Assembly: GCA_964371355.1 (NCBI GenBank)
Contig: CAYJMG010000011.1
Span: forward strand, 1-64,000
Origin: JACRBR01 sp964371355
GTDB lineage: Bacteria > Chloroflexota > Dehalococcoidia > DSTF01 > JACRBR01
Length of the DNA stretch: 64,000 nucleotides
Reading direction: 5' to 3'
The notes under the pieces are model-generated. The model was not told where the DNA came from and ran no database searches. It worked only from the letters and a program-made list of their open reading frames with translations. Positions 1-8,378 of the stretch are shown piece by piece; position 1 is the first letter of the stretch, and each line of letters begins with the position of its first letter. Position numbers and translations under genes: made by a program.

Positions 1-1328
1 AGCCCGTCGTTGTCGTCGTCCGTATCGCAGGCATCGCCGTCGCCGTCGCTGTTCGGCCACGTCCGGTCGTCCTGGGACGACGGCGGCGTCTGGTCGAGAA
101 AATTGCCGTCCGCGTTCTCCTGCCCCGGGTTCGGGATGGTCGGGCAGTTGTCGGGGCTGTCTGTTATGCCGTCACTGTCGGAATCTGGATAGATACAGGC
201 TGGTGTGCCGCAGTGGAGGATCACGAGCGATCCTGCCGTGTAGGTCGCGACGACCGGATAGCCGTTGCCGTCCAGCACCATGGATGGCTTGTTGCCGCCC
301 GTCCCCAGGTAAGCGACGGTATCGCCGGCCCCCTCACAGTTCGGGTCATCACACCGAAGGATCCGCAGGCTCTGGGCGTACGTGTAGCTCACAACGGGGT
401 TCCCGCTCGCTTCCAATACCACCGAGGCGTACTGAGCGTTGCTGCTGCCGCTCCCGGCACTTGGAGACGTTATGCTCTCGTCCCCACCAGAGCAGTTCGC
501 GTCGTTGCAATGGAGGATTTGAAATCCCGCGAGTACCACGACCGGGTAGCCGTTCGTGTCCAGCGCGAGGGGCCCCAAGGCCTTCGCAGTCGAGGGAATA
601 GTCAGGCTCTCGCCGCCGTCGATGCAGTCCGGATCATCGCAATGGAAGATCTGCTGTGCATCAAGGTACTTGTTGTACGCGCTCACGACAGGGAACCCGC
701 TCGGGTCCAGTTCCAGCGACGGATTCATTGCCGAGATGTTAAACAAGGCTGCGCTCTCGTCTCCTCCGTCACAGAAGGGATCGTTGCAGTGCAGCACCTG
801 CAGGCGAAAGTCTGGACCGTCATACGCATACACCACGACCGGATAGCCATTGGCGTCGAGCTCGAGGGAGATCTCCTGTAGTAAGGAGACGAATAGAGCC
901 GCGCTTGGCGAGGTGATGCTATCATCACTCCCGGCACAATCCGGATCATTGCAGTGAAGAACGCGGATCCTGGACTCAAGAGTAGCCGTATCTCTTACGA
1001 GGTAGGCAACCACCGGATGTCCGTTTGCGTCCAGTTCCAGCGATGGCCACCAGGCCTGGCTGTTCGGGTCTGCGTCCGGCACGGTGATGCTTTCGTCGCC
1101 ACCGCCGCAATTCGCATCGTTGCAACGCATCACGCGCAGGTCACCACCCGACTGATAGGCGACGACCGGATGGCCGCTCGCATCGAGAACGAGAGAGGGG
1201 CTGCTGCCAGTGTCCGGCGTCGTGACGCTGTTCTCCCCCACCGCCTCCGCTACGCGCGCCCCGCCGCCCCCAAACGACAGCATCGCGACGACTGTCGCGG
1301 CAACCGCGGCAATCTTCGTCCATCTCAC
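1..1328 (-). CDS. Secreted repeat protein with thrombospondin-3-like calcium repeats (partial, runs off the left edge)
   Basis: An open frame begins with GTG at 1328 and stays open to base 1, giving about 442 residues. It starts with a signal-peptide-like hydrophobic stretch ending near AVGENS. About seven imperfect repeats of roughly 50 residues follow, each with a core like LDASGxPVV and HCNDxNCxGGDES; the repeated Cys pairs suggest disulfides. The visible end is Asp-rich (DGDGDACDTDDDNDG), typical of thrombospondin type 3 calcium-binding repeats. The GTG overlaps the TGA of the upstream paralogue in a four-base GTGA overlap, so the two are translationally coupled. The signal regions and repeats of the two proteins are clearly related, indicating tandem duplication. 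By analogy with the neighbour, the missing end may hold a dockerin-like domain. Function is unknown; an exported calcium-binding surface protein is likely. Confidence 0.75.
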   Translation of the reverse strand, partial: MRWTKIAAVAATVVAMLSFGGGGARVAEAVGENSVTTPDTGSSPSLVLDASGHPVVAYQSGGDLRVMRCNDANCGGGDESITVPDADPNSQAWWPSLELDANGHPVVAYLVRDTATLESRIRVLHCNDPDCAGSDDSITSPSAALFVSLLQEISLELDANGYPVVVYAYDGPDFRLQVLHCNDPFCDGGDESAALFNISAMNPSLELDPSGFPVVSAYNKYLDAQQIFHCDDPDCIDGGESLTIPSTAKALGPLALDTNGYPVVVLAGFQILHCNDANCSGGDESITSPSAGSGSSNAQYASVVLEASGNPVVSYTYAQSLRILRCDDPNCEGAGDTVAYLGTGGNKPSMVLDGNGYPVVATYTAGSLVILHCGTPACIYPDSDSDGITDSPDNCPTIPNPGQENADGNFLDQTPPSSQDDRTWPNSDGDGDACDTDDDNDG

Positions 1329-3241
1329 GGGCACGCCCCCGCCGCTGCGATGAACCCCGCGATCATCAGTTGGTCCCCCGCGTTGACCGCCCCGTCCTTG
1401 TTCACGTCAAAGCTGACCAACCGCAGCGACGGCGACGCCTCACGCAGGATCTCCAGCACCATCAACAACTGGTCCCCCGCGTTCACCACCCGATCGTTGT
1501 TCAGCGACGCCGCCTCGCACCCGTCCTTCGCCATCCCGGTCGTCGGCGACCCGTCCTGATCCCCGTCCGTGTCCGCCAGGTCCGGGTTCGTGTTGTACCC
1601 GCACACCTCCACCCGCTCCGATAGCCGGTCCCCGTCCGCGTCCGCCGTCGTCCCGCACTGCGCCTGCGTCGGCCTGCTCCCCGCGCTCGTCGGATCCGTC
1701 CCCAGCGCGCACTCCGCCCCGTCGACCACCCGGTCGCCGTCGGTATCCCGCAGCACCGGATCCGTGGTCACGCTCCCGCACGCCGCACCCGAAGTCTCGT
1801 CCGCGTCCGACAGCCCGTCGTTGTCGTCGTCCGTATCGCAGGCATCGCCGTCGCCGTCGCTGTTCGCCCACGTCCGGTCGTCCTGCGTCCAGGGCGGAGA
1901 CTGGTCGATGAAATTGCCGTCCGCGTTCTCCTGCCCGGGGTTTGCGATCCCGATGCAATTGTCGGCCGCGTCGGCGACACTGTCGCCGTCCTCATCGTCG
2001 GGTGGTGCGCCCGCGCACGGGTAGGATCCGCAGTGCAGAATCTTCAGGGCATATGGGTTCGACTCGTCGTTGTAGCTCACAACAGGAAGCCCATTTGCGC
2101 CCAGCGTGAGCGATGAGTGCTTCCCGACTTCGCCCAGCGTGTCAGGGGTGACGACACTGTCGTCGCCGCCGGCGCAGTTCGCATCGTTGCAGCGCAGGAC
2201 CTTCAGGTCGCGGCTAACGTCTTCGTGATAGGTCACGACGGGATAGCCGCTGCTGTCAAGCTCAAGCGAAGTGAACATCCCACGTTGAAGCGCGGAATCC
2301 GGCGCCTCCTTGCTCTCGTCACCGCCTGTGCAGTTGGCATCATTACAGTGCAGGATTCTCAGGGTGTTGTTGGCGCCATCGTCGGCGATGTAGCTGACCA
2401 CCGGGAGACCGGCGCCATCGAGCTCCAGTGAAGTGGTTGCGGCGCCGAGATCCGCGCCGACGTTGTCCACGGTCACCTTGCTGTCGTCGTTGCCGTCGCA
2501 GTTTGCATCGTTGCAGTGGAGGATCTTGAGGTAGCGCCCGCAAATCGGACACGTGGTGTTGTTGCGGAAGAAGAGCATAGATCCGGCATCCGCGTTGTAG
2601 CTCACCAGGGGATAGCCGTTCGCATCCAGGACCATCGAGAGCCACTGCCCGCCAGTCATCTCCGGCGTGGTGATGCTTTCATCCCCACCAGCGCAGTTCA
2701 CGTCGTTACAGTGCACGATCTTGAGGCCGGTGTTGATGTCGGCGGTCGCGATGACAGGAAAGCCACTCGCATCCAACCGAAGTGACGTCGCGTCATGCAC
2801 GGTTGCCCCTGGCTGCGTGATGCTCTCGTCGCCGCCCGAGCAATTGGGGTCGTTGCAGTGCAGCAGGCGCAGGTTCAGCAGGTTCGTCCTGTACGTCACA
2901 ACCGGGTAGCCGCTCGTGTCGAGAACAATCGACGTCCGAGCGCTCCCCGTGTTGGCGTCCGGCGTTGTGATGCTCTCGTCGCCGCCGGCGCAGTTGGAGT
3001 CGTTGCAATGTATGATCTTCAGATTGCGGTTGGTCGTACCGTCCAGATAGCTCACGACGGGAAAGCCGCCCGCGTCCAGCACCAGCGATGAGTACGTGCC
3101 AAGTTGGACACCGGACAGCGTGTCGGGGCTCGTGATGCTGTTCTCTCCCACTGCCTGCGCGCTGGGTCTGCTACCAAAGGACAGCGCCGACGCGACGACG
3201 ACCCCGATCCCCGCCAGCTTCACCCAATAACTACAGCGCAT
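1325..3241 (-). CDS. Secreted repeat protein with thrombospondin-3 repeats and a dockerin-like C-terminus
   Basis: This 638-residue protein has an N-terminal signal peptide (about residues 1-31, ending AQA). Eight or so repeats of 50-55 residues follow (VLDAGGxPVVSY... LKILHCNDxNCxGGDES), probably beta-propeller-like blades. Then come Asp-rich thrombospondin type 3 repeats (DSDGDGD/DTDDDNDG types). The last 65 residues hold two duplicated 22-residue segments with N-x-D-x-x-V-N-A-G-D-Q-L, matching the F-hand calcium loops of dockerin domains. The ATG at 3241 was chosen over a GTG at 3271 because a G-rich SD-like sequence precedes it and the signal peptide starts there. The TGA overlaps the GTG of the next paralogue. 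Role is unknown; the architecture suggests an exported, possibly scaffold-attached protein. Confidence 0.8.
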   Translation of the reverse strand: MRCSYWVKLAGIGVVVASALSFGSRPSAQAVGENSITSPDTLSGVQLGTYSSLVLDAGGFPVVSYLDGTTNRNLKIIHCNDSNCAGGDESITTPDANTGSARTSIVLDTSGYPVVTYRTNLLNLRLLHCNDPNCSGGDESITQPGATVHDATSLRLDASGFPVIATADINTGLKIVHCNDVNCAGGDESITTPEMTGGQWLSMVLDANGYPLVSYNADAGSMLFFRNNTTCPICGRYLKILHCNDANCDGNDDSKVTVDNVGADLGAATTSLELDGAGLPVVSYIADDGANNTLRILHCNDANCTGGDESKEAPDSALQRGMFTSLELDSSGYPVVTYHEDVSRDLKVLRCNDANCAGGDDSVVTPDTLGEVGKHSSLTLGANGLPVVSYNDESNPYALKILHCGSYPCAGAPPDDEDGDSVADAADNCIGIANPGQENADGNFIDQSPPWTQDDRTWANSDGDGDACDTDDDNDGLSDADETSGAACGSVTTDPVLRDTDGDRVVDGAECALGTDPTSAGSRPTQAQCGTTADADGDRLSERVEVCGYNTNPDLADTDGDQDGSPTTGMAKDGCEAASLNNDRVVNAGDQLLMVLEILREASPSLRLVSFDVNKDGAVNAGDQLMIAGFIAAAGACP

Positions 3242-3338
3242 ACTGCACCCCCGCAGGAGCCGAGCATACACCTACCCCACAGCGCCGTAAACCCCCCACA
3301 CCCCACGCAAAGCGAAAGGGCGCTCCCACAAGCGCCCT

Positions 3339-3380
3339 CTGTCCCCTGTCCCCTGTCCCCTGTCCCCTGTCCCCTATTCC
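3339..3380. repeat. Heptamer tandem repeat (CTGTCCC, five copies)
   Basis: Five consecutive perfect CTGTCCC units, followed by a degenerate unit, run into the stop codon of the phosphatase gene on the minus strand. This is one of five purine/pyrimidine-biased heptamer tracts in the window. In every case the purine-rich strand is the minus strand. Confidence 0.85.
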
Positions 3381-3976
3381 CTCCCAACCACCACCGTGCG
3401 CAGCGCGCAGTTCTCCAGCGGCGCCAGCTCGAACGCGTCCACCTCCACGCCCGCCAGCCGCTGCAGCAGCACGTTCATCGTCCCCCCGTGCGTCACCAGC
3501 ACCAGCTCGCCCGCCGGCGGCGCCGCCCGCAGCGACGATAGCAGCGCGTCCACGCGCACGAACACGTCCGCCCAGCTCTCCCCGCCCTCGATCCGCACGC
3601 GCGGCGATCGCCACGACGCGATCGTCTCCTCGCCGATGTCCGCGTACAGCCGTCCCCGCGCCACCCCGAAGTTCCGCTCCCGCAACAGCGGCTCCCGGAC
3701 GATGCGCAACCCCAGCCGATCACTAATGATCCCCGCCGTCTCCATCGTCCGCGCGTAGTCACTCGAAAGCAGCGCCAGCTCGCCGTCCGTCCGCGACGCC
3801 AGCATCTCCACCAGCCTCTCCGACACCGCCGCCGCCTGCGACCGCCCCAGCTCGCTCAGCGGCACTTCTGGCGTCTGGAACCGCCGCTCCGCGTTCCACG
3901 CCGTCTCCCCGTGCCGCACCAGGTGCAACGTGATCGTCGCCGTTTCCGTCCCCACTCCTGCCACAGCCTCCTTCAT
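3374..3976 (-). CDS. Histidine phosphatase superfamily protein (phosphoglycerate mutase-like)
   Basis: The 200-residue product has the branch-1 histidine phosphatase signature LVRHGETAWN near residue 20, where the His is the phospho-acceptor. SSDYARTMETA follows in the middle, and VTHGGTMNVLL near residue 160 holds the second catalytic His. Length fits single-domain phosphatases such as CobC, GpmB or PhoE, and the substrate cannot be told from sequence. The ATG at 3976 is preferred over an upstream TTG at 4003, which would overlap the mannosidase gene. It lies 16 bases downstream of the mannosidase stop, so the two are probably co-transcribed. The 3' end abuts a heptamer repeat. Confidence 0.88.
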   Translation of the reverse strand: MKEAVAGVGTETATITLHLVRHGETAWNAERRFQTPEVPLSELGRSQAAAVSERLVEMLASRTDGELALLSSDYARTMETAGIISDRLGLRIVREPLLRERNFGVARGRLYADIGEETIASWRSPRVRIEGGESWADVFVRVDALLSSLRAAPPAGELVLVTHGGTMNVLLQRLAGVEVDAFELAPLENCALRTVVVGRE

Positions 3977-3992
3977 TCCCAACGACCAACCC

Positions 3993-6797
3993 CTAACGAC
4001 CAAACCGCAGCGTCACGATCTCGTTCCCCCGCGCCCGCACGACGACGCCATCCACGCCGCGCTCGCAGTCCTCCAGGTGCTCCTCGTTCAGGTTCACCTG
4101 GCACACACGCCCGGCCGCCATCGGCACGTCGACCGTCGTCTCGGCTTCTATGTTCAGCGTGTTGTACACCCGCACGATGATCCCGTCGCCGTCCTCCGCG
4201 CGCTTGATCGCGCTCACCGCGAACGCCGGCGACGACACCGACACCAGCGACCCCTCCGCGGCGATCTGCCCCAACCCGTGCCGGTTCCACCGCGCCCGCA
4301 TCGGCCGCAGGTGCTGCACCGCCGCCACATGCGCCTGCGCCGTAGCCCAGTCCCCCGCGTGCGGGATGATGCTGTAGTCGAACGTCCACGTGCCCGGCAT
4401 CTGCGCCCCCGGCGTCGGGAGCTGCGGCCCCGCGCCCCCGCGCCGCGACAAGATGTCGCTCCGCGACAGCCACCCCACGCACCGCATCAACGTCACAGCG
4501 ATCTCCGCGCCGTGGATCACAGCCGCCCCCGGCTGTGCGTCTCCCCCCACCACCTCATACTCCGGCAGCCCCCGGTTCGCAATCGTCAGCCCGAACGGTC
4601 GCTCCCCCTCTCCCACAGGGGGAGAGGGGGCCGGGGGGTGAGGGACCCCGTCCACGGACACGAACGCCTTCTGCGGATACGTGCCCAGCGGCTGCTCCAT
4701 CCACGTCGCCGGATCCCACGCCGGCAACGCGATCGGCCGTTCGATCACCCCGAAGTGCTGGTCCGCCTTCGACACGCTCGTCTTGATCCCCGAAGGGAAG
4801 TGCACCCGCAGCCGGTGGTCCTCCGCCGCGTTCTCGACCACGGTGTGCACGTCGACCCGCGCGACACCCTCGGTCAGCGTCACCGTCGACGTGATCCGCT
4901 CCTCCACCGTCTCGCTCGACCGCGACGCCCGGTCCGCCGCGAGCCGCGCCGGCAGCCGGTACACGGACTCGATGATGAGCTGCGACACGCCTGGTGCGGG
5001 ATGTTCGACGCGGATGTCGGGCGGCGCCGCAGGCCGATCGACGATCGTTTCCGTTTCCGGCACGCAGTAGTTGTACTCATCCCCCCGGTCGCCACCGTCA
5101 ACGAAGTGATTCAGGCCGCGATAGGTTCTGCCTGTGCGTTTGTCGACAACGGTCAGCGTCTCGGTGTGATCAATGCTGACGGAGAAGATCTCATTTTCGA
5201 TCCCGCTTCCCGCGTCTCGTTTCTCGCTTCCAGCCTCCGCCTTCTTCTCTCCCACGACGAGCCGGTACACCCGATACCCATACCCCGGCACGTCAGCCGC
5301 CACGAACCCGATCTCCGCCCGCGCGCTGTCGTATCCCGCAGGCGCCCCCTCCGGTATCGCAAACCGCTGCACCTCCCCGATCACCGACGCCGGAATGATC
5401 TTCTTCTCACCTCTCACACCCCACTTCCCACCTCCAACCTCGACGCCCACCACCGGCCGCTCCTCCGACCACGGCACCACCGCCGTCACGAACCCCGTCG
5501 CCGGCTGCGGCGTCGGATTGAACACCGCGATCGTGCCCAGCGGGTCCCCCGGCGCCAGCGCGCCGATCGCCCGCAGCGACTGCCGCACGATCTCCTCCCC
5601 CACCTGCTCGACCCAGTCGTACCGTTGCCGCATCTCATCGTGTACGCCGTCCACGCTGCAGCCGCAGATCGAGTCGTGTGGCTGGTTCTCCAGCAAGTGC
5701 CGCCACGCCCGGTCGACCAGCGCCGCGATTGACTCTTCCGACGTCGGGAACGGCATGTGCCCCGTCGTCGGCGGCAGCGGCTCCTTCCACTCCGGCGGCG
5801 CCTGCTTCCGCAGCATGTCCGTCCACGCGCTGAACGGCTCCGCCCAGTGCGCCAGCAAGTCCTCGCACGCCTGGTTCCGCTGCTTGATCCACATCCGCGC
5901 CGAGAGCACCCCCGGCAGCAGGTGCGCCCGCATCCCGCTCCGGAACTCCCCCTCGTGTACGGGCCACTCGCCCGCGCGCTCGCCCATGTACGCCCGCACC
6001 CGCGCGAACACCTCAGACAGCGACACGTGCTCCGCCGTCGCCGGCAGCGCCGAGCCTTCCATATCTGTATTCAACTCCCGCAGCATCGACGGCAGCTCCG
6101 GCTGCGCCGGCAGGTGGTCGCTCCCGTTCATCAGCAGCAGGTACGGCGTCGTCGATAGCGGCTCCAGCGCGTCCCGGATCGACCGCACCCGCGCCGACAG
6201 CGCCTTGATGTTGCGCGGCAGCGTCGCCGCCACGCCGTACCCCATCGGCTTGTGAATCGCCAGCACCTCGCTGCCGTCGGGCGAGCGCCAGAAGAACTCC
6301 GTCGTCTTCAGCGAATCGTCGGTGCCGCGCCACATCGTCGCGTCGCGGATCCCGAACCCGTTCAGGATCGCCGGCATGTGCGCGATCTGCCCGAACGGGT
6401 CGGGGATGTACCCCACCTTCATCACCGGCCCGAACCGCGCCGCCACCCGGTGCCCGCGCAGGAAGTTCCGCACGTGCGCCTCGCCCCCCGGCAGCGCCTC
6501 GTCCGGGATGATGTACCACGGCCCCACCTGCAGCTTCCCCGTCTGCACCAGCCGCTCGATGTCCTCCGCCCGGTCCGGCCGCACCTCCAGGTAGTCCTCG
6601 ATCGGGATCGTGTGCCCGTCCAGCAGGAAGTGCTGGTACTCCGGGTCGCTGTCGAACAGCTCGATAAGGTGGTCAAACAACCCCACCAACCGCACCCGGA
6701 ACGACTGGTACGGCAAATACCACTCCCGGTCCCAGTGCGTATGCGACACCACGCACAACACCCGCTGCCCGTCCACCTGCCCCGCCGTCACAGCCAT
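3993..6797 (-). CDS. Glycoside hydrolase family 38 alpha-mannosidase
   Basis: This 934-residue cytoplasmic-type enzyme would hydrolyse terminal alpha-linked mannose. The N-terminal catalytic domain carries the zinc-binding HTHWDREW motif near residue 20. GYIPDPFGQ contains the nucleophile Asp, and the mid-region has HDSICGCSVDGVHDEM; all are hallmarks of family 38. The C-terminal half is the usual beta-sandwich region. Length is normal for bacterial members (850-1050). Oddities: three low-complexity segments look inserted in frame. Bases 4602-4650 encode a Pro-rich PHPPAPSPP stretch from a palindromic repeat, and 5199-5245 and 5408-5450 are period-7 purine tracts encoding Gly/Glu/Lys-rich linkers. 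No signal peptide. The ATG at 6797 directly precedes the domain. Confidence 0.93.
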   Translation of the reverse strand: MAVTAGQVDGQRVLCVVSHTHWDREWYLPYQSFRVRLVGLFDHLIELFDSDPEYQHFLLDGHTIPIEDYLEVRPDRAEDIERLVQTGKLQVGPWYIIPDEALPGGEAHVRNFLRGHRVAARFGPVMKVGYIPDPFGQIAHMPAILNGFGIRDATMWRGTDDSLKTTEFFWRSPDGSEVLAIHKPMGYGVAATLPRNIKALSARVRSIRDALEPLSTTPYLLLMNGSDHLPAQPELPSMLRELNTDMEGSALPATAEHVSLSEVFARVRAYMGERAGEWPVHEGEFRSGMRAHLLPGVLSARMWIKQRNQACEDLLAHWAEPFSAWTDMLRKQAPPEWKEPLPPTTGHMPFPTSEESIAALVDRAWRHLLENQPHDSICGCSVDGVHDEMRQRYDWVEQVGEEIVRQSLRAIGALAPGDPLGTIAVFNPTPQPATGFVTAVVPWSEERPVVGVEVGGGKWGVRGEKKIIPASVIGEVQRFAIPEGAPAGYDSARAEIGFVAADVPGYGYRVYRLVVGEKKAEAGSEKRDAGSGIENEIFSVSIDHTETLTVVDKRTGRTYRGLNHFVDGGDRGDEYNYCVPETETIVDRPAAPPDIRVEHPAPGVSQLIIESVYRLPARLAADRASRSSETVEERITSTVTLTEGVARVDVHTVVENAAEDHRLRVHFPSGIKTSVSKADQHFGVIERPIALPAWDPATWMEQPLGTYPQKAFVSVDGVPHPPAPSPPVGEGERPFGLTIANRGLPEYEVVGGDAQPGAAVIHGAEIAVTLMRCVGWLSRSDILSRRGGAGPQLPTPGAQMPGTWTFDYSIIPHAGDWATAQAHVAAVQHLRPMRARWNRHGLGQIAAEGSLVSVSSPAFAVSAIKRAEDGDGIIVRVYNTLNIEAETTVDVPMAAGRVCQVNLNEEHLEDCERGVDGVVVRARGNEIVTLRFGR
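4602..4650. repeat. Palindromic repeat element inside the mannosidase gene
   Basis: An 11-bp perfect inverted repeat (4604-4614 and 4620-4630, loop of 5) is followed by a G-rich tail. The arrangement resembles C/G-rich palindromic elements found between genes in many bacteria. Here it is read in frame as part of alpha-mannosidase. Confidence 0.6.
5199..5450. repeat. Two period-7 purine tracts inside the mannosidase gene (5199-5245 and 5408-5450)
   Basis: On the coding (minus) strand both tracts split into consecutive seven-base units of the type GGAAGCG or GGAGGTG. They belong to the same family as the intergenic tracts at 3339, 10517 and 13062. They encode hydrophilic Gly/Glu/Lys-rich linkers and do not break the frame. 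Confidence 0.65.
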
Positions 6798-6875
6798 CGT
6801 CCCACTCCCGCGCTCGTGCTGGATTCGCGCCGATGGTATCGAACCGGGGATATACGGGCACGGCGGAGCGGAAGC

Positions 6876-7475
6876 CTAAGCCTCACCGATTCGGGAGGGA
6901 CAAGAGGCAGCAAGGACGCACTCTCCGCAGCGAGGCTTGCGTGCCCGACAGACGGTTCGACCGTGTACAACAAGATTCACATGCAGAGTGAACCGCAGGA
7001 TATCCGGGATCTGTTCCTGAAGGGCATCTTGGGCCTTCTGGAGGGTTAAGCTCTCGTCCGCGAGGCCGAGTCTCTTCAGGACCCTCAAGACATGTGCATC
7101 GACGGGGAAAACATCCCGCCCGAGGCTGTACAGCATGACGCAGCGCGCGACCTTCTTCCCAACGCCGGGCAGGGTGACCAGATAGGCCTCTGCTTCCGCA
7201 TCGTTCAGTCGATGCAGGCCCCTCAGATCGAGGTTCCCCTCCCGCTCGCGAATCGCTTTGAGCATCTCCCGAATTCGACGCGCCCGTTGATGGTAAAGCC
7301 CAATAGGCCGCAGCAGGTCGACAAGCTCGCCTTCATCCGCCGCCAGTACGGCGTCCCACGAAGAGAACCTCGTACGGATGCTGTCGTAAACCGCCGGCAC
7401 GCCGAACTCCGTCATGACGGTGAGCGCAATGTAGACGAGTTCGTCCAGGGGGTCTGACTTGTTCCCGAGTGGCAA
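6876..7475 (-). CDS. HhH-GPD DNA glycosylase, endonuclease III family, with iron-sulfur cluster
   Basis: The 199-residue product matches the endonuclease III superfamily. It has a helix-hairpin-helix LPGVGKKVAR in which the second Lys aligns with catalytic Lys120 of Nth. VDAHVLRV supplies the catalytic Asp, and a C-terminal C-x6-C-x2-C-x5-C motif is the [4Fe-4S] loop. It lies downstream of a restriction enzyme and a 5-methylcytosine methyltransferase on the same strand. This suggests a role like Mig.MthI: repairing T/G mismatches from deaminated 5-methylcytosine. The only canonical start in frame is TTG at 7475. The family-like N-terminal sequence (DDLSLIYGRP...) extends upstream without any start codon to the TAG of the restriction gene at 7587-7589, so the true start is uncertain. 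Confidence 0.85.
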   Translation of the reverse strand: MPLGNKSDPLDELVYIALTVMTEFGVPAVYDSIRTRFSSWDAVLAADEGELVDLLRPIGLYHQRARRIREMLKAIREREGNLDLRGLHRLNDAEAEAYLVTLPGVGKKVARCVMLYSLGRDVFPVDAHVLRVLKRLGLADESLTLQKAQDALQEQIPDILRFTLHVNLVVHGRTVCRARKPRCGECVLAASCPSRIGEA

Positions 7476-7586
7476 CGCGTCTCGGCCAGGTCGGCCGTAG
7501 ATAAGCGAAAGATCATCAGCTATTACGTGGAAGTTAGAGATGGCGGGCCCCTGAGCAACTCCGACCCTCTGGCTGTCACTGGCCGG

Positions 7587-8357
7587 CTACCGGTCCCTTG
7601 TGTCGGTCGACCCTCTTGAGGAGGCTGCTATCGCGAAGATCGAAGCCATGCTGTCACCGAGTCCACGACGGGACAGAAGCTGTCGTAGCTCGTCTAGGAG
7701 GCGGCCTCTGCCGGCGGCTCTGGCGGCTGCGATGCGCTGTCCCATCTCGAGCCGGTCAGCAATCAGGCTGGCGGGATCTGCCATGCCCGTGAGCCAAATA
7801 AGGAATGGTTCACCCACAACGTACTGGTATTGGAACCCACTGATGTCGCTATTCTCACCGGTCGAGGCGGGATACGTCTTGAACTCGTCCTTCGCCGCAC
7901 CGCGGATCACGCCGATCATGGCCTTGACGCCGCGCCTTCCGGGTGTGCGCGTCCTCGCGTGCCGTAGAACCTTGTGCTTCAGAGCCCGCAGCGTCTGGGC
8001 CAGGCTTGACGAGTTCAGCGTGGTCTTCTGACTCTTCATTTCCACGACCCAGAGGAAGTCGTCCTTCTCGACCAGAAGATCTCCGGCACCAACGGACTGC
8101 GAGAGCGCGGTCAGGATCTGTTGCCATAGGTTGCCCATCATCGTCTCTTCGGACGACGACTCGTGCGCGCTCAGCGCCAGGTCGAGCCACTCCGAAGCCG
8201 TCGTGGCGCCCTTGAGCGCAAACAACAGGTGGTCCTTGGCTAGCAGCTTCTTCAGCAGATTCTGGTCAGAGTAATACGCGACACGCCGATTCGCGTAGTC
8301 TCCGATCACACGGCTAACGACTTCGCGAGCCTGCGCGGAAGGATCGTGTTGATTCAT
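7587..8357 (-). CDS. Putative type II restriction endonuclease (PD-(D/E)XK)
   Basis: The 256-residue protein has a compact PD-(D/E)XK-like core. An Asp in GAGDLLVEKDD is followed after about 15 residues by WVVEMKSQK (E-x-K), preceded by an all-helical N-terminal region. The C-terminal part has a helical Arg-rich tail. I recognise no specific family from sequence alone. Identity as the restriction partner rests on the motif and on its position 21 bases downstream of a 5-methylcytosine methyltransferase. Cleavage at the methyltransferase target is inferred. The TAG stop is in the same frame as the downstream glycosylase reading frame. Confidence 0.7.
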   Translation of the reverse strand: MNQHDPSAQAREVVSRVIGDYANRRVAYYSDQNLLKKLLAKDHLLFALKGATTASEWLDLALSAHESSSEETMMGNLWQQILTALSQSVGAGDLLVEKDDFLWVVEMKSQKTTLNSSSLAQTLRALKHKVLRHARTRTPGRRGVKAMIGVIRGAAKDEFKTYPASTGENSDISGFQYQYVVGEPFLIWLTGMADPASLIADRLEMGQRIAAARAAGRGRLLDELRQLLSRRGLGDSMASIFAIAASSRGSTDTRDR

Positions 8358-8378
8358 GCCAACGCCAAAGACGCGGGG

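Noticed and set aside
3930..5732. 600-codon open frame on the plus strand
   Set aside because: It is antisense to the GH38 mannosidase; Arg/His/Pro-rich composition is the usual shadow of GC-rich coding DNA.
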